Source: a bacterium (lineage in GTDB: Bacteria > Patescibacteriota > Minisyncoccia > Minisyncoccales > Minisyncoccaceae). From it: a stretch of 5,101 nucleotides of DNA. The stretch covers positions 1 to 5,101 of the forward strand of contig JALNZJ010000068.1 in assembly GCA_023229485.1 (NCBI GenBank), written 5' to 3'. Each line of letters opens with the position of its first letter. The first letter of the stretch is position 1. Positions 1 to 4,773 of this stretch are shown here, piece by piece. The position numbers and the translations under genes are program-made. The notes below the pieces were generated by a model. It was not told where the DNA came from, did not search any database, and saw nothing but the letters and a program-made list of their open reading frames with translations.

Positions 1-1
1 T

Positions 2-70
2 GGTAAGTTTATTAACGTCGAAATAATAGGTTCGAAATGGAATTATTTAGAAGGAAGAGTCATTTTTTAA
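2..70 (+). CDS. C-terminal end of an upstream gene, possibly a TRAM domain (partial)
   Basis: Frame 2 is open from the left edge to a TAA at 68-70 and gives 22 residues, GKFINVEIIGSK followed by WNYLEGRVIF. The pattern G-x-F-x-x-V-x-I, then a tryptophan and L-E-G, resembles the end of a TRAM RNA-binding domain as found at the C-terminus of MiaB-type tRNA methylthiotransferases and RNA methyltransferases. That is family knowledge applied to a very short piece, so the product is only a suggestion. No hairpin terminator is visible between this stop codon and the promoter of the next gene. It could also be a chance open frame, since 22 codons is short, but the residue composition looks like real protein. 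Confidence 0.5.
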   Translation, partial: GKFINVEIIGSKWNYLEGRVIF

Positions 71-104
71 TGAATTTAGTGAATTTTTTAATTTTTTGAC
101 CACC

Positions 105-133
105 TTTTCAATTTTATTTTTATTTTGTATAAT
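105..133 (+). promoter_or_regulatory. Sigma-70 type promoter for the S41 peptidase-rplI operon, probably leaderless
   Basis: A perfect -10 box TATAAT lies at 128-133. At the ideal 17-nt spacing upstream is TTTTCA (105-110), four of six matches to TTGACA. A better -35 match, TTGACC at 96-101, is 26 nt from the -10 and too far. The A of the ATG at 140 is the seventh base after the -10 box, where transcription would be expected to start, so the mRNA probably has no 5' leader. The -10 is certain as a sequence; its use is inferred. Confidence 0.72.
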
Positions 134-139
134 GAAGCT

Positions 140-1354
140 ATGAATTTAAAAGCTATGAAAAATTGGGGTGGAGTTAATTGGACAATAATTGTAGTTGTTT
201 TTATTTTTTTTACTGGTTCATTTTTAGGAGGATTTTATTTTAATCAGTATGTTTGGCAAAAAAAATACGATTCTGCTCAAGAGAATCTTAAAAATATTGA
301 CTTAATTTTACTTAGTGATGTAATTAGCGAACTTAATAATAGTTTTGTTGATTCTGAAAAGATTGATTCAAAAAAAATAACTTATGGTGTTATTGAAGGA
401 GCAGTAAAGTCTTTGGGGGATCCATATACTGTATTTTTTGATCCGAAAGACAGTAAAGAATTCAAAGAGGATATATCAGGTTCTTTTAATGGTGTTGGTA
501 TACAGGTTGGATCAAAAGAAGGTAAACTTAAGGTAATTGCTCCAATTAAGGGTTCTCCTGCTGATAAGGCAGGAATTTTACCAGGAGATATAATTTTGCA
601 AGTCGATAAAGCATCTATCTCTGACATGCCGATTGATGATGTAATAAAAAAAATAAAAGGAGAAAAAGGCACAAAAGTAAGCCTTACTATTTCGCGCGAT
701 TCTAAGATTAAGGATTTTGAAATTAAGAGAGACCTTATTAAGGTTCCAACTATTGATGTTTCTATAAAGGAGGAGAAAGGTAAAAAAATTGCTATTTTGA
801 GTATTTATCATTTTTCAGAAGAATTGTATGCTGATTTTAAAAAGGAGATACCGGTATTAGCTACAATGGATGGAATTATTTTAGATTTGAGAAGTAACCC
901 TGGAGGATTGGTTAGTCAGACCCAAGAAGTAATAAGTTGGTTTTTGAAAAAAGGCGATGTTGTTTATATTCAGCAAGATAGAATGCAAAATAAAGAGACC
1001 TTAACTTCTTTTGGGTATGGTGGACTTGAAAATGTGCCAATGGTTCTAATTATAAACGAAGGAAGTGCATCGGCGGCGGAAATTATGGCAGGAGCACTTC
1101 GAGACAATAAGGGTATAAAAATTATCGGACAAAATTCTTATGGGAAGGGAACTGTTCAAAAAGTTGTCGATTTATACGATGGATCAAGTGTAAAAATAAC
1201 TATTGCGAAATGGTTTACGCCAAGTGGGCTTCGAATTCAAGATGTTGGGATAAAGCCTGATATTGAAGTAAAAATAAGCGAAGATGATTATTTAAAAGAC
1301 AAGGATCCTCAACTTGACAAGGCACTTGAGGAGATAAAAAAAATAATAAAATAA
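140..1354 (+). CDS. S41 family C-terminal processing peptidase (CtpA/CtpB/Prc-like), membrane-anchored
   Basis: This is a serine protease of the C-terminal processing peptidase family, which trims or degrades envelope proteins. The 404-residue protein has one hydrophobic anchor at about residues 15-34, so the rest should lie outside the membrane. A conserved helical segment (about 82-102, with SLGDPYTVFFDP) precedes a PDZ domain (about 116-188, with GVGIQV and AGILPGDIIL) and the S41 core (about 217-378). The Ser-Lys pair is present: Ser311 in GSASAAEI and Lys336 in SYGKGTVQ, with Gln340 four residues on. The 25-residue Ser-Lys spacing matches B. subtilis CtpB. I chose the ATG at 140 because a TTG at 125 would place the perfect TATAAT box inside the gene; an ATG at 155 is possible but would shorten the N-terminus. 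rplI follows after 4 nt, so the two are co-transcribed. The substrate is unknown. No lipobox is visible. Confidence 0.95.
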   Translation: MNLKAMKNWGGVNWTIIVVVFIFFTGSFLGGFYFNQYVWQKKYDSAQENLKNIDLILLSDVISELNNSFVDSEKIDSKKITYGVIEGAVKSLGDPYTVFFDPKDSKEFKEDISGSFNGVGIQVGSKEGKLKVIAPIKGSPADKAGILPGDIILQVDKASISDMPIDDVIKKIKGEKGTKVSLTISRDSKIKDFEIKRDLIKVPTIDVSIKEEKGKKIAILSIYHFSEELYADFKKEIPVLATMDGIILDLRSNPGGLVSQTQEVISWFLKKGDVVYIQQDRMQNKETLTSFGYGGLENVPMVLIINEGSASAAEIMAGALRDNKGIKIIGQNSYGKGTVQKVVDLYDGSSVKITIAKWFTPSGLRIQDVGIKPDIEVKISEDDYLKDKDPQLDKALEEIKKIIK

Positions 1355-1358
1355 AAAA

Positions 1359-1802
1359 ATGAAGGTTATTTTATTAAAGAATGTTGATAAGGTTGGTAAG
1401 GCTAACGAAATAAAAGATGTTCCAAGTGGTTATGCTAGAAATTTTCTTCTTCCTAAAAAACTTGCTGTTTTGGCCTCAAAGGATACTTTGGCAAATGCAA
1501 ATCAAAAAATGAAGGTTGATAATGAAAGACTCGAAAAAGATATTGTTGAAAAAGAAGCAATGGCTGAGAAGATGAAGGGTATGGAGGTTAGGCTTGTGGT
1601 TAAAGTAGGTGGTGAGGGGCAATTATTTGAATCTATAACTCGGCAAAAAATAGCTGAAAGATTAAGTGAAATGGGATTTTTAATTGAAAAAAATCACATT
1701 GAATTAGAGGAGAATATAAAGCAAAAGGGTGAATTTAATGTAAAGATAAAATTAGATCATGGCTTTGAAACAGAGGTAAAGGTCGTTATCTCTGCAGAGT
1801 AG
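1359..1802 (+). CDS. rplI: 50S ribosomal protein bL9
   Basis: bL9 binds 23S rRNA near the L1 stalk base and helps maintain reading frame. The 147-residue product has the usual length and architecture. The N-terminal rRNA-binding domain (about 1-47) carries the signature VPSGYARNFLLPKKLA. A charged connecting helix spans about 41-75. The C-terminal domain (about 78-147) contains GGEGQLFESIT, equivalent to the common G-K-L-F-G-S-V-T. It starts 4 nt after the peptidase stop codon with only an A-rich run before the ATG and no Shine-Dalgarno. Two TAG codons in tandem (1800-1802 and 1803-1805) end it, followed by a terminator. It is not next to rpsF, ssb or rpsR, its usual partners in many bacteria. 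From memory, some Candidate Phyla Radiation lineages lack bL9, so its presence narrows the lineage. Confidence 0.97.
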   Translation: MKVILLKNVDKVGKANEIKDVPSGYARNFLLPKKLAVLASKDTLANANQKMKVDNERLEKDIVEKEAMAEKMKGMEVRLVVKVGGEGQLFESITRQKIAERLSEMGFLIEKNHIELEENIKQKGEFNVKIKLDHGFETEVKVVISAE

Positions 1803-1806
1803 TAGC

Positions 1807-1830
1807 GAAGAGATTTTTTCTCTTCTTTTT
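1807..1830 (+). terminator. Intrinsic terminator after rplI
   Basis: GAAGAGA (1807-1813) and TCTCTTC (1819-1825) are perfect reverse complements around a 5-nt T loop, followed directly by five Ts and more T-rich sequence. The stem is only 7 bp and GC-poor, but the position just after the tandem rplI stops fits termination. It sits only 15-20 nt before the pyrG start, so partial read-through into pyrG or attenuation is also possible. Confidence 0.7.
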
Positions 1831-1835
1831 ATTAT
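1830..1835 (+). promoter_or_regulatory. Candidate -10 box for pyrG
   Basis: TATTAT matches the TATAAT consensus in five of six positions and ends 10 nt before the pyrG ATG. A transcript from it would begin about 3-5 nt before the start codon, so it would be nearly leaderless. No convincing -35 lies 16-18 nt upstream, because that stretch is the terminator hairpin. In such T-rich sequence a match like this can arise by chance, so the call is weak. Confidence 0.3.
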
Positions 1836-1845
1836 TTTTTAAAAT

Positions 1846-3480
1846 ATGGCAAATTATATTTTTGTGGCAGGTGGGGTTATGTCTAGTGTAGGAAAAGGAG
1901 CAGCTACTGCTTCAATAGCAAAAATACTTGAAAGTAGGGGTTTTAAGGTTACGGCCGTAAAGATAGATCCATATATTAATGTTGATGCAGGAACAATGAA
2001 TCCAGTTGAACATGGCGAGGTTTTTGTGACTGATGATGGAACAGAATGTGATCAAGACATTGGAAATTATGAAAGATTTTTAAATCAGAACATTGGAAAT
2101 GATAATTATATGACGACTGGAAAAGTTTATCTTTCTGTAATTCAGAAAGAAAGAAATCTTGAGTTTGAGGGGAGGTGTGTTGAGGTTGTTCCCGATATCC
2201 CTAATGAGGTAATTTCGAGAATTAAAAAAGTTGCTAAAAATACAAAGAGTGATTTTGTATTAATTGAAATAGGAGGGACTGTTGGTGAGTATCAGAATCT
2301 GCTTTTTTTGGAATCTGCCAGAATGATGAAATTACAAAATCCAAGAAAAACCCTATTTGTTCTTGTTACTTATTTGCCGACAATAAAGATTATTGGAGAA
2401 ATGAAAACAAAACCGACTCAGACCTCTGCAAGGCTTTTAAATGAGGCTGGGATTCAGGCCGATTTTATATTGGGAAGAGCTTCAGTTCCACTTGATGGGC
2501 CTAGAAAGAAAAAAATATCAATTTTTTGTAATCTTGATCCTAAGGATGTGATATCAGCTGCTGACGTAGACTCTATTTATGAAATTCCTCTTAATTTTGA
2601 AAGAGAGGGGTTGGGGGATAGGATTTTGAAGAAATTTAGAATTCGTTCTCGAAAAAATGATTTTTCAGATTGGCAGAATTTAGTTAATACGATAAAAAAA
2701 GAAAAATCACCTATAAAAATAGGAATTGTTGGAAAGTATTTCGAATCTGGTGAATTTTCATTAACAGATTCTTATATTTCTGTTATTGAGGCCGTAAAGC
2801 ATGCTTGTTGGGCTTGTGATCGTGAGCCTGTTATAGAATGGCTCTCTGCTCAAAAGTTTGAAACTGAAAAGCAGAATTTAGAAAAATTAAAAGAATATGA
2901 TGGTATTATTGTTCCTGGTGGGTTTGGAATTAGAGGGATTGAGGGGAAAATAAGTGTTATTAAATATTGTCGAGAGAATAATATTCCTTATTTTGGACTT
3001 TGTCTCGGGATGCAACTTGCTACGATTGAATTTGCTCGAAATGTTTGTGGTATTTCTCTTGCAACTTCGCGAGAATTTGATGAAAAAACAATTGAGCCAG
3101 TTATTGATATAATGAAGGAGCAGAAGGGTCTTTTAAAGAAAAAGGATTATGGGGCTACTATGAGACTCGGTGCATGGGATTGCAGTATAAAACCTAATAC
3201 CATAAGCAGTAGGGCCTACCAGCAAGAGGATATTTCAGAGCGTCATCGTCATAGATATGAATTTAATAATAATTATCGTGAACTTCTTGAGAAAAAGGGC
3301 TTAATAATAGCTGGAGTTAATAAAGAAAAGGATTTAGTGGAAATTGTAGAAATTAAAAATCATCCTTTTTTTGTAGGAGTTCAGTTTCATCCTGAGCTAA
3401 AATCAAGGCCTTTAGCTCCTCATCCATTGTTTATTGAATTTATAAGAGCTAGTATAAAGAATAAAAAAAGACCGGCTTAG
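1846..3480 (+). CDS. pyrG: CTP synthase (glutamine-hydrolysing)
   Basis: PyrG makes CTP from UTP, ATP and glutamine, the last step of de novo pyrimidine nucleotide synthesis, in the cytosol. The 544-residue length equals the family norm (E. coli 545). The synthase domain (1 to about 280) has the P-loop-like SSVGKG (Lys17), KIDPYINVDAGTMNP, the Mg-ligand region ECDQDIGNYERF (Asp71), Glu141 in EIGGTVG, and the UTP-binding KTKPTQ at 187-192. The class I glutamine amidotransferase domain (from about 290) has VPGGFGIRGIEGK, nucleophile Cys386 in GLCLGMQ, and His515/Glu517 in QFHPE. RHRHRYEFNNNY is also conserved. Two usual motifs differ: PH[IV]T is PDIPN (116-120), and GDIE is GEYQ (147-150), the latter at residues that contact feedback CTP in E. 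coli. It has no Shine-Dalgarno. It converges on rpmA, and its TAG stop lies in the shared terminator loop. Confidence 0.98.
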   Translation: MANYIFVAGGVMSSVGKGAATASIAKILESRGFKVTAVKIDPYINVDAGTMNPVEHGEVFVTDDGTECDQDIGNYERFLNQNIGNDNYMTTGKVYLSVIQKERNLEFEGRCVEVVPDIPNEVISRIKKVAKNTKSDFVLIEIGGTVGEYQNLLFLESARMMKLQNPRKTLFVLVTYLPTIKIIGEMKTKPTQTSARLLNEAGIQADFILGRASVPLDGPRKKKISIFCNLDPKDVISAADVDSIYEIPLNFEREGLGDRILKKFRIRSRKNDFSDWQNLVNTIKKEKSPIKIGIVGKYFESGEFSLTDSYISVIEAVKHACWACDREPVIEWLSAQKFETEKQNLEKLKEYDGIIVPGGFGIRGIEGKISVIKYCRENNIPYFGLCLGMQLATIEFARNVCGISLATSREFDEKTIEPVIDIMKEQKGLLKKKDYGATMRLGAWDCSIKPNTISSRAYQQEDISERHRHRYEFNNNYRELLEKKGLIIAGVNKEKDLVEIVEIKNHPFFVGVQFHPELKSRPLAPHPLFIEFIRASIKNKKRPA

Positions 3481-3492
3481 CCGATCTTTTAT
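3463..3492. terminator. Bidirectional terminator between convergent pyrG and rpmA
   Basis: GACCGGC (3470-3476) pairs with GCCGATC (3480-3486) around the 3-nt loop TTA, and flanking A and T runs extend the stem. Read on the minus strand, the one imperfect pair is a G-U wobble, so the stem is intact and is followed by seven Us: a strong rpmA terminator. Read on the plus strand, the same pair is a C-A mismatch with TTTTATTTT after it, so it is somewhat weaker for pyrG. The last codons and the TAG stop of pyrG lie inside the hairpin, and the rpmA stop is only a few bases beyond it. Confidence 0.87.
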
Positions 3493-3493
3493 T

Positions 3494-3766
3494 TTATTGA
3501 ACAGAAACTTCTTTAATTTGTCTTACTTGTCCATCAAAATTTTTCTTTCTTTTAGTGGCAAAAGTAACTTTTCCTTCTTTTATAGCGTAAATAGTATCAT
3601 CCCTTCCTTTTCTAGTATTTTCACCAGGAGTGAATTTGCTGCCTCTTTGTCGAATAATAATGCTGCCAATTTTAGCAACTTGTCCTCCAAAAAGCTTAAC
3701 GCCAAGATATTTAGGTTGTGAGTCTCTGCCCAGTCGGCTTGTACCTGCGGCTTTTGTTTTTGACAT
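3494..3766 (-). CDS. rpmA: 50S ribosomal protein bL27
   Basis: bL27 is a large-subunit protein whose N-terminal tail reaches toward the peptidyl transferase centre. The 90-residue product carries the family core: GRDSQPKYLGVKLFGGQ (about 13-29) and the signature G-SIIIRQRGSKFTPG (34-48), then DDTIYAIKEGKVTF. The first residues read SKTKAAGTSRLG rather than the usual AHKKAGGSTRNG, so the PTC-facing tail is altered though still basic. There is no Firmicutes-type N-terminal extension for Prp cleavage. The C-terminus is a few residues longer than in E. coli (85 aa). It stands alone: rplU and obgE, its usual neighbours, are absent. The ATG at 3766-3764 has no Shine-Dalgarno. A small hairpin lies in its likely 5' leader, and a strong terminator follows. 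Confidence 0.97.
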   Translation of the reverse strand: MSKTKAAGTSRLGRDSQPKYLGVKLFGGQVAKIGSIIIRQRGSKFTPGENTRKGRDDTIYAIKEGKVTFATKRKKNFDGQVRQIKEVSVQ

Positions 3767-3777
3767 TTTTTCGTTTT

Positions 3778-3801
3778 GCTGATTAAATAATGTATATCAG
3801 C
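3778..3801. repeat. Inverted repeat in the rpmA leader
   Basis: GCTGAT (3778-3783) and ATCAGC (3796-3801) are perfect reverse complements separated by 12 AT-rich bases. It lies 12 nt upstream of the rpmA start, on the minus strand, so it could form a small hairpin in the rpmA 5' leader or mark a protein-binding site in the divergent spacer. The spacer also contains TGTATATC, a weak -10-like string on either strand. A 6-bp stem with a 12-nt loop is marginal on its own. Confidence 0.4.
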
Positions 3802-3802
3802 C

Positions 3803-3819
3803 ATTACTAATTAAGTAAT
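3803..3819. repeat. Short inverted repeat just upstream of the small membrane protein gene
   Basis: ATTACT (3803-3808) and AGTAAT (3814-3819) are reverse complements around 5 bases and end 4 nt before the ATG at 3824. A dyad in a divergent promoter region may be an operator, but the arms are AT-rich and a chance match is quite possible. No clear promoter for the plus-strand gene pair could be named in this spacer. Confidence 0.3.
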
Positions 3820-3823
3820 TAAA

Positions 3824-3994
3824 ATGTTAGCAAAAATAGGTAAATTTGTCAAAGCTAGCGAGTCAGAAATTGTCCTTAGTATTGCGGTAATTCTTGTTTC
3901 TTTACTGTCTTTTTCGTTTGGATATATTATGGCTAAGAATGAGGCTGGACAACAAATAAAGATAATAGAAAGAGATATTAATCCGCAAAAATAA
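3824..3994 (+). CDS. Small single-span membrane protein of unknown function
   Basis: This 56-residue frame begins at an ATG and ends in a TAA that directly abuts the uppS ATG at 3995. The protein has a basic N-terminus (MLAKIGKFVKAS), one hydrophobic segment at about residues 16-36 (with VLSIAVILVSLLSFSFGYIM), and a polar tail of about 20 residues ending in INPQK. By the positive-inside tendency the N-terminus may be cytosolic, but both ends carry lysines. I do not recognise a named family. Small proteins of this shape, a short basic start followed by one ISLLSF-type helix, are in my memory common among hypothetical proteins of Parcubacteria. Evidence that it is real: typical membrane composition, exact stop-start junction with uppS, and that it fills an otherwise empty gap after a divergent promoter region. 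Absence of a Shine-Dalgarno matches its neighbours. Confidence 0.75.
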   Translation: MLAKIGKFVKASESEIVLSIAVILVSLLSFSFGYIMAKNEAGQQIKIIERDINPQK

Positions 3995-4690
3995 ATGAAT
4001 ATTCCTAATCATGTAGCAATTATTCCTGATGGAAACAGGAGATGGGCAAAAAATAGGGGGTTGGCTGCGTTTATTGGTCATCGTAAGGGTGCAGAAAGGT
4101 TTGAAGAATTACTTACAAAGGCATTAGAACTAAATATTAAATTTCTTACTTTCTGGGGAGCTTCTTTGGATAATGTAACAAAACGACCAAAGGAAGAAGT
4201 GACTTATTTATTTGAGATTTTTGAAGATTATTTTAATAGGCTGGCCGATGAACCAAAAGTTCATGAAGCGGGTGTAAGAATTAGGGTTTTGGGAAAATGG
4301 GAAGAACTTTTCCCAGAATCTTTGAAAGATGCAATTCGAAAAGTAATCAAAAAAACAAAAGATTATAGTAATCATGGATTAACTTTTCTTATGGCGTATA
4401 ATGGAACCGACGAAATGATTGAATGCATGGAAAAGCTAAAAAAGAATGATCAAAAAATAACAGATGAAGCGATAAAAAATAATCTTTGGACTTTTGATTT
4501 GCCTGCAGTAGATTTTTTAATTAGGACGGGATGTGAAGGCGATCCACATAGTTCTGCGGGATTTATGATGTGGGATACTGCTTATTCTCAATTATTTTTT
4601 TCTGAAAAATATTTTCCTGATTTTGGAGTTGAGAGTTTTGAGAAATCGATGATCGATTTTTCAAAGCGTGAACGAAGGACCGGAAAATAG
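3995..4690 (+). CDS. uppS: Polyprenyl diphosphate synthase of the cis-prenyltransferase (UppS) family
   Basis: UppS-family enzymes extend farnesyl diphosphate with isopentenyl diphosphate (IPP) in cis to make the C55 carrier lipid for peptidoglycan and other envelope polymers. The 231-residue protein has the family start HVAIIPDGNRRWAKNRG with catalytic Asp12 (E. coli Asp26), then GHRKGAERF, LTFWGASLDN, KRPKEEV, and RTGCEGDPHSSAG with Arg177 and Glu181, ending in FPDFG. Several usual motifs differ: FSxEN is ASLDN, NYGGR is YNGTD, the Arg200 and Ser202 of the E. coli IPP site are not conserved after a 3-residue insertion, and the E. coli Mg ligand Glu213 aligns with Gln199. I recall similar 'EGDPH' versions in Parcubacteria, so this is probably a lineage variant, but chain length and activity cannot be read from sequence. 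It starts immediately after the stop of the small membrane protein, suggesting translational coupling, and ends before a strong terminator. Confidence 0.93.
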   Translation: MNIPNHVAIIPDGNRRWAKNRGLAAFIGHRKGAERFEELLTKALELNIKFLTFWGASLDNVTKRPKEEVTYLFEIFEDYFNRLADEPKVHEAGVRIRVLGKWEELFPESLKDAIRKVIKKTKDYSNHGLTFLMAYNGTDEMIECMEKLKKNDQKITDEAIKNNLWTFDLPAVDFLIRTGCEGDPHSSAGFMMWDTAYSQLFFSEKYFPDFGVESFEKSMIDFSKRERRTGK

Positions 4691-4697
4691 AATAATG

Positions 4698-4720
4698 AAC
4701 CTGCCGAAAGGCAGGTTTTT
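4698..4720 (+). terminator. Intrinsic terminator after uppS
   Basis: CCTGCC (4700-4705) and GGCAGG (4710-4715) form a perfect GC-rich stem closed by a GAAA tetraloop of the stable GNRA class, with two more A-T pairs at the base and a run of five Ts (4716-4720). It begins 8 nt after the uppS stop codon. The plus strand has the proper T tail, and no gene reads toward it from the right. Confidence 0.93.
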
Positions 4721-4756
4721 AATGGGGAAATTTTAATATCTAATTATTTTTTTAAT

Positions 4757-4765
4757 TGCTATACT
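4757..4765 (+). promoter_or_regulatory. Extended -10 promoter for the NuoF-like gene, probably leaderless
   Basis: TGCTATACT is a full extended -10 element: TGn followed by TATACT (4760-4765, five of six matches to TATAAT). Only 8 nt separate it from the ATG at 4774, so transcription should begin at or within one or two bases of the start codon. No good -35 is seen 17 nt upstream, which is usual for extended -10 promoters. It lies just past the uppS terminator, so the next gene is its own transcription unit. Confidence 0.65.
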
Positions 4766-4773
4766 TTGCAAGT

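Noticed and set aside
96..101. TTGACC as the -35 box for the peptidase promoter
   Set aside because: Five of six matches, but 26 nt from the TATAAT box, far beyond the 16-18 nt range; TTTTCA at 105-110 has the right spacing.
71..104. Possible terminator after the leftmost gene (GAATTTAGTGAATTTTTT)
   Set aside because: Looks like a repeat of GAATT followed by Ts, but only a 4-bp A-T stem can form; too weak to call.
125..139. TTG start extending the S41 peptidase by five residues
   Set aside because: The five codons consist largely of the TATAAT promoter box; ATG at 140 fits the expected transcription start and is a stronger codon.
382..811. Two minus-strand open frames (96 and 77 residues) inside the peptidase gene
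   Set aside because: They are antisense to a well-conserved coding frame, lack any recognisable family, and have the low-complexity Phe/Ser/Tyr-rich look of antisense to AT-rich coding DNA.
3497..3804. A plus-strand 74-residue frame and a second minus-strand 74-residue frame over rpmA
   Set aside because: Both overlap the rpmA coding sequence in other frames; bL27 is unmistakable, so these are shadows.
4643..4659. Palindrome AAATCGAT-G-ATCGATTT within uppS
   Set aside because: Eight-base arms around one base are striking, but it lies in coding sequence near the gene end, has no partner elsewhere in the window that I noticed, and the encoded residues are ordinary. Probably chance; a genome-wide count of this 17-mer would settle it.
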